Shown: positions 40,069 through 51,291 of the stretch, piece by piece | How positions within the stretch are numbered: the first letter of the stretch is position 1 | Layout: each line of letters begins with the position of its first letter | NCBI RefSeq assembly: GCF_036288925.1 | Contig: NZ_CP127167.1 | Span: 62,001 to 126,000 of the forward strand | DNA from: Haemophilus parainfluenzae | GTDB lineage: Bacteria > Pseudomonadota > Gammaproteobacteria > Enterobacterales > Pasteurellaceae | Length of the DNA: 64,000 nucleotides | Direction of reading: 5' to 3' | The notes under the pieces: generated by a model | Seen by the model: the letters and a program-made list of their open reading frames with translations, nothing else | Told to the model about the DNA's origin: nothing | Databases searched by the model: none | Translations under genes and position numbers: made by a program

Positions 40069-40797
40069 TTATTCTGTTGCTAAATCTTTTGGTAAACTTT
40101 CTAAAATGGATCGCCAGTAGGCGGAAGTCACTTGCTTGTGTTTACGAATACATTCCACCACTAAATCGGGTTGACCTTTTTCACAAATATCACGCAACTC
40201 GACATAAAAATCATGTGTCACTTGGCGATGTTTTTCGTCACTAAAGAATAGCAAACCAATTTTATGATAAACCCCACGTAAGCTATTGAAAATCAAACGA
40301 TAGAAAGGTTTATTCGCCATTACTGTAAACTGACGAAATAAGGCATAGTCAAATTCCATGTAGCTTTCAGCCGTATTTTCTAAAACATCCATTCCTTTGA
40401 ACAAAGCTGCTGAGGCTTTAGGCGAATTTTTTACTGCCTCATAAATATAAAATTCCGACATGCGACTACGCAATGACAGCATATTTTCAATGATTAACGG
40501 TGCGCTTTGGCGATCTAAGGTAATTAAGGTTTCAATGATGCTTGGACCCGCTGTATCCCAAATATCATTGACTTTCGTGGGCTTGCCGTGTTGAATGGTA
40601 AGCCAGCCATCACGAGCCAAACGCTGCAATACTTCGCGTAATGTCGTGCGTGTTACACCAATTTTATCAGCTAAATCACGCTCAGAAGGAAGATTGGTGC
40701 CTGCAGGAAATACATCATCCCAAATACTTTTTACTATGTATTCTTCAGCTAAAGCAGCAGGACTTTGAGCACGTAAAAGAGAGCTATCTGTTTGCAT
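40069..40797 (-). CDS. fadR: Fatty acid metabolism regulator FadR (GntR family)
   Basis: Acyl-CoA-responsive regulator that represses beta-oxidation and activates unsaturated fatty acid synthesis in relatives. 242 aa from ATG at 40797 (MQTDSSLLRAQSP). The GntR HTH is nearly that of E. coli FadR: GVTRTTLREVLQRLARDGWL followed by TIQHGKPTKVND. The C-terminal acyl-CoA domain is less conserved. Divergent from nhaB, the same neighbour as in E. coli. Its terminator has been split by IS copy 1. Confidence 0.95.
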   Translation of the reverse strand: MQTDSSLLRAQSPAALAEEYIVKSIWDDVFPAGTNLPSERDLADKIGVTRTTLREVLQRLARDGWLTIQHGKPTKVNDIWDTAGPSIIETLITLDRQSAPLIIENMLSLRSRMSEFYIYEAVKNSPKASAALFKGMDVLENTAESYMEFDYALFRQFTVMANKPFYRLIFNSLRGVYHKIGLLFFSDEKHRQVTHDFYVELRDICEKGQPDLVVECIRKHKQVTSAYWRSILESLPKDLATE

Positions 40798-40920
40798 AAA
40801 TATTAAAAAGTTTAAAAAGATCAAAAAAAATGTGATTTATTCAATAAATCTTTCACTGAACTATTATCCTTTAAAGCCGTATATATTACAATGTAAAGAC
40901 TATAAAAAATGGAGTTAGCT

Positions 40921-42459
40921 ATGACTTATACACAAGCATTTATGAAAAATTTTCTGGGTTCTAGTCCAGATTGGTATAAATTAACGATTATTTCTTTCCT
41001 AATCATTAACCCTATTTTGTTCTTTTGGATCAGTCCGTTTATCGCTGGTTGGGTTCTAGTTGCTGAATTTATTTTTACACTTGCAATGGCATTAAAATGC
41101 TACCCTCTTCAACCTGGTGGTTTGTTAGCTATTGAAGCAATTGCTATCGGTATGACAAATGTAGAACACGTTAAAGCAGAAATTATGGCTAACTTTGAAG
41201 TGATCTTACTTTTAATCTTTATGGTGGCCGGTATTTATTTTATGAAGCAGCTTTTACTTTATGTGTTCACCAAATTATTAGTTCGTATCCGTTCTAAAAT
41301 TGTACTTTCTGTCGCCTTCTGCTTTAGTGCGGCATTTCTTTCAGCTTTCTTAGATGCCCTAACTGTTGTCGCTGTAATCATCAGCGTCGCCATGGGTTTC
41401 TATGGGGTTTATCACAAAGTTGCATCAGGCAAAACACTGCAAGATGCAGTTGATATTTCCGATGATAATAAAATCAAAAATCATGAAACCTTAGAAAAAT
41501 TTCGTGCTTTCTTACGTAGTTTAATGATGCATGCGGGCGTGGGAACTGCACTCGGTGGTGTCATGACCATGGTAGGTGAACCTCAAAACCTAATCATTGC
41601 AGAACAAGCAAAATGGAATTTTATTGAGTTCTTCTTCCGTATGGCGCCAGTGACTATCCCTGTATTTATCTGTGGACTACTCACATGTATTTTGATTGAA
41701 AAATTTAAAGTATTCGGCTATGGCGAAAAATTACCAGAAGAAGTATGGAAAATCTTGGCCGATTTAGATCGTGAAAATACACAAAAAATGTCTAAACAAG
41801 ATAAAATTCGCCTTTCTGTTCAAGCTCTTATTGCGATTTGGTTAATTTTAGGCTTAGCCTTCCACTTAGCGGCTGTAGGTTTAATCGGTTTAAGTGTAAT
41901 TATTCTTGCAACGACTTTTACTGGTGTAACCGATGAACATGCTATTGGTAAATCATTCCAAGAAAGTTTACCTTTCACTGCATTATTAGTCGTATTCTTC
42001 TCTATTGTTGCCGTGATTATCGATCAAAAACTCTTCGCTCCAATTATTCACTTTGTATTAAGTGCAGAAGAGAAGACACAGTTAGCCTTGTTTTATGGTT
42101 TCAATGGATTACTTTCTGCGATTTCTGATAACGTATTTGTTGCAACAGTTTATATTAATGAAGCGAAAAATGCGCTTGCTGCAGGGGCAATTGCACCACA
42201 TCAATTTGAATTACTTGCGGTCGCAATCAATACCGGTACAAACTTACCTTCTGTTGCAACACCAAATGGTCAAGCGGCATTCTTGTTCTTACTGACATCA
42301 TCTCTTGCGCCATTAATTAAACTTTCTTATGGCAGAATGGTCTATATGGCATTACCTTATACTATCATATTAACAATCGTGGGGTTCCTTGCTATCGAAT
42401 TTATCTTACCAGACATGACAATTTGGCTTGCGAACCTTGGCTTAATTCTTCCTATTTAG
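40921..42459 (+). CDS. nhaB: Na+/H+ antiporter NhaB
   Basis: 512 aa, about 12 membrane spans. Exports sodium in exchange for protons. [19 protein letters not shown] is the family N terminus; [20 protein letters not shown] and [19 protein letters not shown] carry conserved acidic residues. I chose ATG at 40921 because GGAG (40911-40914) is correctly placed for it; an ATG at 40909 overlaps that site. Followed at 19 bases by dsbB. Confidence 0.96.
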   Translation: MTYTQAFMKNFLGSSPDWYKLTIISFLIINPILFFWISPFIAGWVLVAEFIFTLAMALKCYPLQPGGLLAIEAIAIGMTNVEHVKAEIMANFEVILLLIFMVAGIYFMKQLLLYVFTKLLVRIRSKIVLSVAFCFSAAFLSAFLDALTVVAVIISVAMGFYGVYHKVASGKTLQDAVDISDDNKIKNHETLEKFRAFLRSLMMHAGVGTALGGVMTMVGEPQNLIIAEQAKWNFIEFFFRMAPVTIPVFICGLLTCILIEKFKVFGYGEKLPEEVWKILADLDRENTQKMSKQDKIRLSVQALIAIWLILGLAFHLAAVGLIGLSVIILATTFTGVTDEHAIGKSFQESLPFTALLVVFFSIVAVIIDQKLFAPIIHFVLSAEEKTQLALFYGFNGLLSAISDNVFVATVYINEAKNALAAGAIAPHQFELLAVAINTGTNLPSVATPNGQAAFLFLLTSSLAPLIKLSYGRMVYMALPYTIILTIVGFLAIEFILPDMTIWLANLGLILPI

Positions 42460-42478
42460 TGAAGCATAAGGAGAAAGA

Positions 42479-43012
42479 ATGCTCGACTTTTTTAAGCAAT
42501 TATCCCTTAAACGTTCAGCGTGGATCTTTTTGGCATTTACCGCATTTGCCTTAGAATCGACCGCACTTTATTTTCAATACGGCATGGGGTTACAACCTTG
42601 CGTACTTTGTGTTTATGAACGTTTAGCTGTTGTAGGTTTATTCGTCGCTGGTCTTATCGGCGCCTTAGCCCCAAGCTCGCTTATTATCCGCATTCTTGCT
42701 CTTATTGTGGGTTTATTTAGTGTAATTAAAGGATTAATGATATCTATCCGTCACCTTGATTTACAAATGAACCCTGCACCGTGGAAACAATGTGAATTTA
42801 TACCTAACTTTCCGGAAACATTACCATTCCATAAATGGCTACCTGCGGTGTTCAATCCAACTGGTAGCTGTAATGAAAGCCAATGGTCACTCTTCGGTAT
42901 TACTATGGTGCAATGGCTCGTGTTTATTTTTGCTGTTTATATCCTTGTGTTGGGGTTAATCACTATTTCACAAGTGAAGAAAAGCAGAAAAAGACGCCTC
43001 ATTTTTAAATAA
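42479..43012 (+). CDS. dsbB: Disulfide bond formation protein B
   Basis: Inner-membrane quinone oxidoreductase that reoxidises DsbA. 177 aa, four spans. The two cysteine pairs are present: C41 and C44 (PCVLCVYER) and C105 and C131 (WKQCEF, TGSCNE). AGGAGAAAGA precedes the ATG. Second gene after nhaB, an arrangement also seen in E. coli. Confidence 0.97.
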   Translation: MLDFFKQLSLKRSAWIFLAFTAFALESTALYFQYGMGLQPCVLCVYERLAVVGLFVAGLIGALAPSSLIIRILALIVGLFSVIKGLMISIRHLDLQMNPAPWKQCEFIPNFPETLPFHKWLPAVFNPTGSCNESQWSLFGITMVQWLVFIFAVYILVLGLITISQVKKSRKRRLIFK

Positions 43013-43022
43013 ATTATGTACT

Positions 43023-43056
43023 AAAAAGCCTAGAGAATATCTCTAGGCTTTTTTAT
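43023..43056 (+). terminator. Terminator after dsbB
   Basis: AAAAAGCCTAGAGA-at-atTCTCTAGGCTTTTTT pattern, long stem with T run ATTTTC; may serve both strands. Confidence 0.85.
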
Positions 43057-43088
43057 TTTCATTGATAAAAGTTATTCTAAATTTAAAA

Positions 43089-43367
43089 CTACTCAAGAAA
43101 GAAATACCAATAAGGTATTAAGATGAACCAAATAAAGCCACTAAGAATAACAACAAATTTAAAACTGAAGTGTTTGGTTTTATGGCGAAAGCGTTTCATC
43201 CCGCAATAAACACCAATAAAACCACCGAGAAGACTTAATAGGAAGAAGGTATTTTCAGAAATTCGCCAGCCGTGACGAACCGCGCGGACTTTATCTTTCC
43301 ACATTAAAAAATAAGCGGCGATATTTACCGCCGCTAACATAACAAATAAAAGCTGAATCAGCATCAT
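43089..43367 (-). CDS. DUF1294 family small membrane protein
   Basis: 92 aa from ATG at 43367, which overlaps the glyA stop (ATGA). Three or four spans ([52 protein letters not shown]) with [14 protein letters not shown] between, the DUF1294 signature. Function unknown. A longer frame to 43475 runs inside glyA and is rejected. Translational coupling to glyA is likely. Confidence 0.85.
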   Translation of the reverse strand: MMLIQLLFVMLAAVNIAAYFLMWKDKVRAVRHGWRISENTFFLLSLLGGFIGVYCGMKRFRHKTKHFSFKFVVILSGFIWFILIPYWYFFLE

Positions 43368-44626
43368 GCGTAAACAGGAAGACGTTTGCAGATTGCCAAT
43401 ACTTTTTCTTTGGTTGTTGCAATCACTTGTTCTTCGTTTTCTTTGCCTAATGCATCTAATACATCGCACATCCAACCGGCTAATTCACGCACATCATTTT
43501 CATTGAAACCACGGCGAGTCACAGATGGTGTACCTACACGGATACCTGAAGTAACAAATGGTTTTTGAGGATCGTTTGGTACAGCATTTTTGTTCACAGT
43601 AATATTTGCTTTACCTAGCGCTGCATCTGCTGCTTTACCTGTTAAGCCTTGTTTGATGAAACTGACTAAGAATAAATGGTTTTCTGTGCCATTTGAAACC
43701 ACATCATAACCACGTTGTTTAAACACTTCTACCATTGCTTTCGCATTTTTAATCACGTTTACTTGGTATTCTTTATACGCTGGCTCTAATGCTTCTTTGA
43801 AACATACAGCTTTCGCCGCAATAATGTGAACTAATGGACCACCTTGGTTTGCAGGGAAAACAGAAGATTGTAAGCGTTTATAAATCTCTTCATCACCACA
43901 AGAAGAAAGGATTAAACCACCACGTGGACCACCTAAAGTTTTATGAGTGGTGGTTGTTACAACGTGTGCGTATGGTAATGGATTTGGATATAAACCTGCT
44001 GCGATTAAGCCCGCAACGTGAGCCATATCAACGAATAAATACGCGCCCACTTCATCAGCGATTTCACGCATTTTTTTCCAATCTACCACTTGAGAATAAG
44101 CAGAGAAACCTGCCACGATCATTTTTGGTTTATGTTCTAATGCTTTTTGACGGACATCTTCATAATCGATTAAACCATCTGCAGTGATACCATAAAGTAC
44201 AGAATTATAGATTTTACCGGAGAAGCTCACTTTCGCCCCATGAGTTAAGTGACCGCCGTGTGCTAAATCCATCCCTAAAATAGTATCGCCTGCATTGATT
44301 AATGCACCATATACTGCCGCATTCGCTTGTGAACCTGAGTGTGGTTGTACGTTCACATAATCCGCACCAAATAACTCTTTCGCGCGATCAATCGCCAACT
44401 GCTCCACAATGTCTGCGTACTCACAACCGCCGTAGTAACGTTTACCTGGATAGCCTTCTGCATATTTGTTAGTAAACTGAGAACCTTGCGCTTCCATTAC
44501 GCGTGGGCTTGCATAGTTTTCAGATGCAATAAGCTCAATATGCTCTTCTTGACGACGATTTTCGTCCTGAATGGCTTGCCATAGAACCGGATCGTAATCA
44601 GCGATGTTCATACTTTTTTTAAACAT
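43364..44626 (-). CDS. glyA: Serine hydroxymethyltransferase
   Basis: PLP enzyme turning serine and THF into glycine and 5,10-methylene-THF, which feeds purine synthesis. 420 aa. [11 protein letters not shown] holds the PLP lysine; [13 protein letters not shown] and [12 protein letters not shown] are also diagnostic. CGAGGAAAACACA precedes the ATG at 44626. Downstream of purD on the same strand with a 125-base gap that holds no gene. Confidence 0.98.
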   Translation of the reverse strand: MFKKSMNIADYDPVLWQAIQDENRRQEEHIELIASENYASPRVMEAQGSQFTNKYAEGYPGKRYYGGCEYADIVEQLAIDRAKELFGADYVNVQPHSGSQANAAVYGALINAGDTILGMDLAHGGHLTHGAKVSFSGKIYNSVLYGITADGLIDYEDVRQKALEHKPKMIVAGFSAYSQVVDWKKMREIADEVGAYLFVDMAHVAGLIAAGLYPNPLPYAHVVTTTTHKTLGGPRGGLILSSCGDEEIYKRLQSSVFPANQGGPLVHIIAAKAVCFKEALEPAYKEYQVNVIKNAKAMVEVFKQRGYDVVSNGTENHLFLVSFIKQGLTGKAADAALGKANITVNKNAVPNDPQKPFVTSGIRVGTPSVTRRGFNENDVRELAGWMCDVLDALGKENEEQVIATTKEKVLAICKRLPVYA

Positions 44627-44751
44627 TGTGTTTTCCTCGTTGTTTGCATTATTTATGTATAGTTTACCTGTTTATGGATAAAAACTTAATTAAAATTTCA
44701 TTCCTAAATTTTCATCACTTAAATGAAATTAATTCATCATAATAATATGAA

Positions 44752-46041
44752 TTATTTTTGGAACTCTCGTTCCACAGCTCTGTAACCAATGTCTCGACGA
44801 TAAAAACGTCCAGACCATTGAATTTGCTCAGCGAGTTTTAAGGCTTTTTGTTGTGCTTCAAATACGCTTTCGCCTAACGCAGTAACACAAAGCACGCGAC
44901 CGCCGTTCGTGACTAATTTGCCTTCTTGTTCTGCAACGCCCGCTAAGAAAACTTTCTCATTTTCGACCGCTCTTTGTGGCAAACCGGTGATTTCATCGCC
45001 CTTGCGATAATCGCCTGGATAGCCTTCAGCCGCTAAAACAATCCCTAAGGAAGATTTTGGATTCCATTGGGATTTCACTTCATCCAACTTGCCATCACAA
45101 GCCTTAATACAAAGCTCCACCAAATCCGACTCCAAACGCAACATGATCGGTTGAGTTTCCGGATCACCGAAACGGCAATTAAATTCGATCACTTTCGGTT
45201 GGCCATTCGGCATAATCATTAATCCAGCATACAAGAAACCGGTGTAAACATTGCCTTCTGCCGCCATGCCATTGACTGTTGGATAAATCACTTCACGCAT
45301 AATGCGATCATGAATTTCTGGTGTCACCACTGGGGCTGGTGAATATGCCCCCATACCGCCGGTATTCAGACCTGTATCATTTTCGCCCACACGTTTGTGA
45401 TCTTGACTAGTTGCCATAGATTCAACATTTTTACCATCTACCATGACGATAAAACTGGCTTCTTCGCCATCTAGAAACTCTTCAATCACCACTCGGCTAC
45501 CCGCTTTGCCAAAGGCATTGCCAGAAAGCATATCACGCACAGCCTCTTCCGCTTCCTGCAACGTCATTGCCACGATGACGCCTTTGCCCGCCGCCAAACC
45601 ATCTGCTTTTACGACAATTGGTGCACCTTTTTCTCGCAAGTATGCCAATGCCGGCTCTACTTCGGTGAAGTTTTGGTATTCCGCTGTTGGGATTTTATGA
45701 CGGGCTAAGAAATCTTTGGTAAAGGCTTTGGAACCTTCTAATTGCGCAGCTGCTTGCGTTGGTCCGAAAATTTTTAAACCAGCTACACGAAACGCATCCA
45801 CCACGCCAATCACAAGTGGCGCTTCTGGCCCTACAATCGTTAATCCAATGTGGTTATCTTGGGCAAATTTAACCAACGCAGGAATATCCGTTGCAGCGAT
45901 ATTCACGTTTTCTACTTTGTGTTCCAATACGGTACCCGCATTGCCTGGTGCGACAAAAACTTTATCTGCTAGTGGAGATTGTGCTGCTTTCCAAGCCAAG
46001 GCGTGTTCACGACCGCCATTTCCGATAATGAGGATGTTCAT
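44752..46041 (-). CDS. purD: Phosphoribosylamine-glycine ligase (GARS)
   Basis: Second step of purine synthesis, using the glycine made by GlyA. 429 aa ATP-grasp enzyme: N-terminal [44 protein letters not shown] and [12 protein letters not shown]. Lies downstream of purH, separated by a palindromic repeat region rather than by direct coupling. Confidence 0.98.
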   Translation of the reverse strand: MNILIIGNGGREHALAWKAAQSPLADKVFVAPGNAGTVLEHKVENVNIAATDIPALVKFAQDNHIGLTIVGPEAPLVIGVVDAFRVAGLKIFGPTQAAAQLEGSKAFTKDFLARHKIPTAEYQNFTEVEPALAYLREKGAPIVVKADGLAAGKGVIVAMTLQEAEEAVRDMLSGNAFGKAGSRVVIEEFLDGEEASFIVMVDGKNVESMATSQDHKRVGENDTGLNTGGMGAYSPAPVVTPEIHDRIMREVIYPTVNGMAAEGNVYTGFLYAGLMIMPNGQPKVIEFNCRFGDPETQPIMLRLESDLVELCIKACDGKLDEVKSQWNPKSSLGIVLAAEGYPGDYRKGDEITGLPQRAVENEKVFLAGVAEQEGKLVTNGGRVLCVTALGESVFEAQQKALKLAEQIQWSGRFYRRDIGYRAVEREFQK

Positions 46042-46099
46042 GTTGTAGTCCTTGTGTATGCCTAATTTAAAAAAGTGCGGCTATTTTTTACCTGCGATT

Positions 46100-46213
46100 C
46101 CCCCTCTTTTGTAAAGAGGGGGCTAGGGGGAGATTTAAACGATATTGAATTTAGTATGAGCTTGAAATCACTTCTGCCAAATCTCCCCTTCCCCTCATTG
46201 CTAAAGAGGGGGA
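46100..46213. repeat. GC-rich palindromic repeat element between purH and purD
   Basis: Inner hairpin CCCCCTCTTT-tgt-AAAGAGGGGG (46100-46122), followed by CTAGGGGGAGATTT. About 42 bases on, AAATCTCCCC (46179-46188) pairs with GGGGAGATTT (46127-46136), and a second C-rich/AAAGAGGGGG (46203-46212) half follows. The whole is a nested dyad of about 110 bases, much richer in G and C than its surroundings. It looks like a small interspersed repeat or MITE-like element. It may also attenuate purH-purD transcripts. Confidence 0.75.
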
Positions 46214-46225
46214 TAGTTAGATAAA

Positions 46226-47824
46226 TTAATGTCTAAAATGACGCATTCCAGTTAATACCATCACCATATTATGTTCATCCGCTGCATCAATGACTTCTTG
46301 ATCGCGCATTGAGCCACCTGGATGAATCACACATTGAATCCCTACTTTCGCCGCTGCATCAATGCCGTCACGGAATGGGAAGAAAGCATCAGATGCCATT
46401 ACACAACCGGCCACAGTCAAGCCTTCATCCTGCGCCTTAATACCCGCAATCTTAGCAGAATACACGCGGCTCATTTGGCCTGCACCAATGCCGATGGTTT
46501 GGTTATCTTTAGCGTAAACAATGGCATTGGATTTCACGAATTTCGCGACTTTCCAGCAGAACAATAAATCTTTTAATTCCTGTTCGGTTGGTTGACGTTT
46601 GCTTACTACTTTCAAATCATCCACGCCAACCATGCCTAAATCTGCATCTTGTACTAACAAACCGCCGTTTACACGTTTGAAATCTAAACGTTCAGAACGA
46701 GAAGTCCATTCACCACATTCAAGCAAACGAACATTTTTCTTACGTTTCACGACTTCTTGCGCTTCAGCAGAAACTTTCGGTGCAATAATCACTTCAACGA
46801 ATTGGCGTTCCACAATTTCATTCGCGGTTTTTTCGTCTAACTCACGGTTGAACGCAATAATGCCACCAAATGCAGAAGTTGGATCGGTTTGGTAAGCACG
46901 ATTATAGGCGTCTAAAATATCTTTTCCTAAAGCCACGCCACATGGATTAGCATGTTTAACGATCACACAAGCCGGCTCATCAAATTCTTTCACGCATTCA
47001 AGTGCTGCATCAGTATCAGCAATATTATTGTAAGACAAGGCTTTACCTTGTAGTTGGTGAGCTGTAGCTACACTCGCCTCTTTCACATTTAAATCAACAT
47101 AAAAGGCTGCATTTTGATGAGAATTTTCACCGTAACGCATGGTTTGTTTACGAACGAAGTTAAGATTTAAAGTCCGTGGGAATTGACCGCACTTCGCATT
47201 CGCATCTTCTTCCTCTGCCACATGATATGGTTTCACCATTTGTCCAAAGTAGTTGGCAATCATGGAATCATATTGCGCGGTATGTTCAAAGGCTTTAATC
47301 GCAAGATCAAAACGGGTTTCAAGCGTTAGGCTGTTTTGATGTTTATCCATCTCTGCAAGAATTGCATTGAAATCATGATTATTCACCACGATCGCCACAT
47401 CTTTATGGTTTTTCGCGGCAGAACGAACCATGGTTGGTCCACCGATATCAATATTTTCCACGGCATCTTCTAACTTGCAGTTTGGCTTAGCCACGGTTGC
47501 GGCGAAAGGATATAAATTCACGACAACCATATCAATGCCTTCAATGCCATGTTGCTGCATGATAGCATCATCTGTACCACGACGACCAAGAATCCCGCCA
47601 TGTACTTTGGGATGCAAAGTTTTCACACGACCGTCCATCATTTCAGGGAATCCCGTATAATCAGACACTTCAGTCACCGGCAAACCATGTTGCTCCAATA
47701 ATTTTGCGGTACCGCCTGTGGAAAGTAGTTTTACACCACGCTGTACTAAGCCTTGAGCAAATTCTACAATACCGGTTTTATCAGAAACACTCAGTAAAGC
47801 CTGACGAATTGGACGATCTGTCAT
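46226..47824 (-). CDS. purH: Bifunctional AICAR transformylase/IMP cyclohydrolase
   Basis: Last two steps of IMP synthesis. 532 aa. The N-terminal cyclohydrolase domain has [13 protein letters not shown] and [11 protein letters not shown]; the C-terminal transformylase has [10 protein letters not shown] and ITxGxGAGQMSR-like [11 protein letters not shown]. First gene of purH-purD on the minus strand, with a consensus PurR site just upstream. Confidence 0.98.
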   Translation of the reverse strand: MTDRPIRQALLSVSDKTGIVEFAQGLVQRGVKLLSTGGTAKLLEQHGLPVTEVSDYTGFPEMMDGRVKTLHPKVHGGILGRRGTDDAIMQQHGIEGIDMVVVNLYPFAATVAKPNCKLEDAVENIDIGGPTMVRSAAKNHKDVAIVVNNHDFNAILAEMDKHQNSLTLETRFDLAIKAFEHTAQYDSMIANYFGQMVKPYHVAEEEDANAKCGQFPRTLNLNFVRKQTMRYGENSHQNAAFYVDLNVKEASVATAHQLQGKALSYNNIADTDAALECVKEFDEPACVIVKHANPCGVALGKDILDAYNRAYQTDPTSAFGGIIAFNRELDEKTANEIVERQFVEVIIAPKVSAEAQEVVKRKKNVRLLECGEWTSRSERLDFKRVNGGLLVQDADLGMVGVDDLKVVSKRQPTEQELKDLLFCWKVAKFVKSNAIVYAKDNQTIGIGAGQMSRVYSAKIAGIKAQDEGLTVAGCVMASDAFFPFRDGIDAAAKVGIQCVIHPGGSMRDQEVIDAADEHNMVMVLTGMRHFRH

Positions 47825-47866
47825 TACATTTTCCTTTCATTAAATGGTTAAAAATAAGCGGGGTGA

Positions 47867-47888
47867 ATTATAACGCAAACGTTTGCGT
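47867..47888 (-). promoter_or_regulatory. PurR operator and -10 box of purH
   Basis: Perfect 16-base palindrome ACGCAAAC-GTTTGCGT (47873-47888), the PurR consensus. On the minus strand TATAAT (47872-47867) follows at once, so a bound repressor would cover the promoter spacer. Confidence 0.9.
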
Positions 47889-47961
47889 TTATATAGAGAA
47901 AATTTTCCTGGTAAGCGCACTTAAAGTGCGGTGGTTTATTTAAGCGATTTTAAAAACAAAA

Positions 47962-47984
47962 AAGCCCGCAAAATGCGGGCAATA
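47962..47984 (-). terminator. Terminator after doxX
   Basis: Minus strand: GCCCGCA-ttt-TGCGGGCTTTTTTG (plus 47980-47959), 23 bases after the stop. Confidence 0.85.
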
Positions 47985-48002
47985 AATGAATAAGATGATT
48001 AA

Positions 48003-48401
48003 TTAACGTTTGCGGTTATCTAAAGAAAATGCACCTGCACCGGCAAACACAAAATAGAAGAACACGAGAGAGTAAAGTAAAGCGAGTTCACCACCGTTCG
48101 CGATTGGGAAGAATAAATTCCCTTGACCTGCAACGTGCATAAAGAAATACGCATAAGCCATTTGACCTGAAAGAATAAATGCCGCTGGGCGAACAAATAA
48201 ACCTAAAATTAATAGGATTGAACCGACAATCTCGATTACTCCACCGACGATCATCATTGGATCGCCCACTGCGCCGTTACCGCCCGTCATTGAAATTGGG
48301 AATTCCCAGAATTTCGCTGTGCCGTGTAAGATAAACATATACGCAGCGATGATACGTAATAAAGCTAAAACATACGGAGAGTATTTTTCTAAATTTTTCA
48401 T
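48003..48401 (-). CDS. DoxX family membrane protein
   Basis: 132 aa with four spans. YVLALLRIIAAYMFILHGTAK is the DoxX family start, and IEIVGSILLILGLFVRPAA is also typical. Relatives are linked to redox or thiol stress but the function is not set. GGAAAACTTT precedes the ATG. Own terminator downstream; a separate unit from dsbD upstream. Confidence 0.87.
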   Translation of the reverse strand: MKNLEKYSPYVLALLRIIAAYMFILHGTAKFWEFPISMTGGNGAVGDPMMIVGGVIEIVGSILLILGLFVRPAAFILSGQMAYAYFFMHVAGQGNLFFPIANGGELALLYSLVFFYFVFAGAGAFSLDNRKR

Positions 48402-48518
48402 AAAGTTTTCCTAATAAAAAATAAAAAGTGATTTCAGAACAGGGCGTATATTAATGATTAACTTAAAGCTAAACAATACCTCTAATCGAAAAAGACTTTT
48501 TACTATTAGGAAATAATT

Positions 48519-50288
48519 TTACGCTTTGCGGATTTTCTCAATCCATTGTAAAAATTCAACAGGCGGCATGAATCCGTTAACACGACTGCCTTCAATTTCT
48601 TTTCCTTCTCGATTAAAGAATAAAATCGTCGGTAAACCTAGCACTTTATACTTTGTCATTAAAGCGCGGTTTTCTTCGGAGTTTTTCGTCATATCAACTT
48701 GAAGAAGCAGCATGTCACCAAAGGCTTTTTGTACACTTGGATCACTAAATGTTTCTTTTTCAAACTCTTTACACGCCACACACCAATCCGCATAAAGATC
48801 GAGCATCACAAGTGGTTTGTTATTTTCAGCAAGTGCTTGTTGTAATTCAGCTTCGCTTTTCACTTTCTTAAATTCAACATGAGAAACCGCCTTATTTTCG
48901 ACCGCACTTGGTGCTTGGCTTTCACCCCACACCCAAGATTGAAGTGGTTTAACACTAATCATTGCCGCGACTAAAAAGAGAATTCGGAATACCCAGCCTG
49001 TACCATTTTTCGGCATTTGGAATGCAAACCAAATGAAAAATGCTGTACCGAGCATCGCCCATAATCTTGGTGTCCATTCATCTGGTAAAATACGAGAAAT
49101 TAAGAATACCGGTAATGCGAGCATCACAAAGCCAAAGAGTTTTTTGACGGTTTCCATCCACATACCTGATTTAGGCAGGATTTTATTCCCAAATAAAGTG
49201 ATTAAAATCAGCGGTACGCCCATACCCAACGCGAGCAAATAAAGCGTGATCGCACCTGTAAACAAATCCCCACTCTGCGCCACATAAAGCAACGCGCCAG
49301 AAAGTGGTGCTGATGTGCAAGGTGAAGCTACAAGTCCCGCAATCATGCCCATTAAGAACACGCCACCCAAAGCGCCAGCTTTTTGCTGTTGGCTAAGTAA
49401 AGACAGTTTTGTTTGTAAGGAGCTTGGAAGCTGTAAGGTAAATACACCGAACATCGACAAGGCTAACAAGACAAAGATGATTGATAAACCAATCATTACA
49501 TAAGGATGTTGTAAAGCCACTTGGAACGGTAAACCAATTGCGGCGACAATCAAGCCTAGCAAGGTATAAGTCAGCGCCATCCCCTGCACATACACAAAGC
49601 TTAATGCAAAAGCACGCCACATATTAGGTCGCTGATTTTGGCCAATCACAATCGCTGAAAGCAGTGGTAGCATTGGCAATACACAAGGGGTAAAGGCCAA
49701 CCCTAAGCCTAATAAGAAAAAACCAAATATGGCATATTTGCTATTAAATAAGCTTTCCGCTAAACGGTCTTGTTCTGCTTTGGGTTGTGCTGAAAGTGCG
49801 GTCGAATTTTCCGATATTTTTTCAGTATTAGCGACCTGTGCAATAGGCAAATCTGCCACTTTAATTTCTTTCACTTCAGGCGGATAACAAAAGCCCTCAG
49901 TACAGCCTTGGTAAGCAATCTCAACCACATCTTCTGCTTTTAATGGCGACTGACTCGCTTTAAAAATAGCTTGCACGGGTTTTTTGAAAATTTTCATCAA
50001 GCCAAAATAAGGATCGTTATAATCCTCGGGGGAAATAGAAAATATCGGTGCATCAAATGATGCATTTTCTTCTTGATTGAGCTTGACGGAAATTTTCTCT
50101 TGATAGAGATAATACCCTTCTGCAATCGACCAATTGACGATCACATTTTCTTGATTCTCACTTTTCGCAGCTGAAAATTGAAAAGCTTCATCAATAGGTA
50201 AAAAAGCCGTTTTCTTATCAAAAAGACTAGCTTGAGTGGAAAGTGTGGTAAAAATAAAAAATAAAAAAAGAAGAATTCGCTTCATCAT
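48519..50288 (-). CDS. dsbD: Thiol:disulfide interchange protein DsbD
   Basis: Carries electrons from cytoplasmic thioredoxin to periplasmic DsbC and cytochrome maturation proteins. 589 aa: signal peptide (FIFTTLSTQA), N-terminal periplasmic domain with CTEGFCYPPE, eight-span central domain with cysteines in TPCVLPML and ASPCTSAP, and C-terminal thioredoxin domain with WCVACKEF. All three cysteine pairs are present. Two ATG codons in a row begin the gene (50288 and 50285). Confidence 0.97.
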   Translation of the reverse strand: MMKRILLFLFFIFTTLSTQASLFDKKTAFLPIDEAFQFSAAKSENQENVIVNWSIAEGYYLYQEKISVKLNQEENASFDAPIFSISPEDYNDPYFGLMKIFKKPVQAIFKASQSPLKAEDVVEIAYQGCTEGFCYPPEVKEIKVADLPIAQVANTEKISENSTALSAQPKAEQDRLAESLFNSKYAIFGFFLLGLGLAFTPCVLPMLPLLSAIVIGQNQRPNMWRAFALSFVYVQGMALTYTLLGLIVAAIGLPFQVALQHPYVMIGLSIIFVLLALSMFGVFTLQLPSSLQTKLSLLSQQQKAGALGGVFLMGMIAGLVASPCTSAPLSGALLYVAQSGDLFTGAITLYLLALGMGVPLILITLFGNKILPKSGMWMETVKKLFGFVMLALPVFLISRILPDEWTPRLWAMLGTAFFIWFAFQMPKNGTGWVFRILFLVAAMISVKPLQSWVWGESQAPSAVENKAVSHVEFKKVKSEAELQQALAENNKPLVMLDLYADWCVACKEFEKETFSDPSVQKAFGDMLLLQVDMTKNSEENRALMTKYKVLGLPTILFFNREGKEIEGSRVNGFMPPVEFLQWIEKIRKA

Positions 50289-50348
50289 AAAGTTCCATTT
50301 GTTGTTCCTATTAAAATTCTAGCATAGATAAAAAGAATGTTAATAATT

Positions 50349-50364
50349 TATGACTCAGATCATA
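50349..50364. promoter_or_regulatory. CRP-like dyad between dsbD and arcA
   Basis: TATGA-ctcaga-TCATA, a symmetric variant of TGTGA-N6-TCACA with one change per arm, in the 177-base divergent region. Confidence 0.4.
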
Positions 50365-50465
50365 AAATTAAATGTAATTTAAAAAAATCGTCACACTTTT
50401 CTGTTGTTGCAGCAATGTTACAATTATAAAATACACCCAGAACAAAGTATAACAAGGAGAGACGA

Positions 50466-51179
50466 ATGGCTACCCCAAAAATTCTCATCGTGGAAGATGA
50501 AGCGGTAACCCGTAATACGTTAAAAGGAATTTTTGAAGCTGAAGGCTATGAAGTATTACAAGCACAAGATGGCGCGGAAATGTATCACCAGTTAAACTCA
50601 GAAATAGTCAATCTCATCGTATTAGATATTAATTTACCCGGTAAAAATGGTTTATTACTGGGTCGCGAATTACGTGAGAAAGCTGCAATTCCGTTGATTT
50701 TTCTCACAGGGCGAGATAATGAAGTCGATAAAATTTTAGGCCTAGAAATTGGAGCGGATGATTATCTCACTAAACCATTTAACCCAAGAGAGCTCACTAT
50801 TCGTGCACGAAATTTATTGCATCGCTCCATGGTATTAAATGGTAAAGAACCCCATTTACAACGTGAAAATTATCGCTTTAATGGGTGGATTCTGGATTTA
50901 AATAGCCATAATTTAATTACACCTGAAGGCGTAGAGTTTAAGCTCCCCCGTAGTGAATTTCGTGCTATGTTACATTTCTGCGAAAACCCAGGTAAATTAC
51001 AAACTCGTGAAGAATTATTATTAAAAATGACGGGACGAGAATTAAAACCACAAGATCGCACAGTGGATGTAACAATTCGTCGTATTCGAAAACACTTTCA
51101 AGATCACCCTAATACGCCTGAAATTATTGCAACGGTACATGGTGAAGGCTATCGTTTCTGTGGTGAATTAGAGGAATGA
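50466..51179 (+). CDS. arcA: Aerobic respiration response regulator ArcA
   Basis: OmpR-type regulator of the anoxic redox switch, phosphorylated by the ArcB kinase (not in this window). 237 aa. Receiver domain with [13 protein letters not shown], phosphorylation site D54 ([10 protein letters not shown]) and TKPFNPREL; the winged-helix part has [18 protein letters not shown] and [13 protein letters not shown]. Close to E. coli ArcA throughout. AAGGAGAGACGA before the ATG. Confidence 0.97.
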   Translation: MATPKILIVEDEAVTRNTLKGIFEAEGYEVLQAQDGAEMYHQLNSEIVNLIVLDINLPGKNGLLLGRELREKAAIPLIFLTGRDNEVDKILGLEIGADDYLTKPFNPRELTIRARNLLHRSMVLNGKEPHLQRENYRFNGWILDLNSHNLITPEGVEFKLPRSEFRAMLHFCENPGKLQTREELLLKMTGRELKPQDRTVDVTIRRIRKHFQDHPNTPEIIATVHGEGYRFCGELEE

Positions 51180-51195
51180 TCTAGCCTTAAGTAAT

Positions 51196-51228
51196 AAAAG
51201 GCTGGATCAAATCAGCCTTTTGTTTTTT
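51196..51228 (+). terminator. Terminator after arcA
   Basis: AAAAGGCTG (51196-51204) pairs with CAGCCTTTT (51213-51221), followed by GTTTTTTG. Confidence 0.8.
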
Positions 51229-51291
51229 GCTATCCACAGCGAGATTCGGTAAAATCAATGCCAATTTACGATTAATGAACAACGGATAACA

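Noticed and set aside
43368..43475. Longer start for the DUF1294 gene
   Set aside because: The extra 36 codons lie in another frame of glyA and look random; the ATG overlapping the glyA stop fits the family.
46100..46213. CRISPR-like array between purH and purD
   Set aside because: Only two imperfect inverted half units, no regular direct repeats or spacers, and no cas genes in the window.
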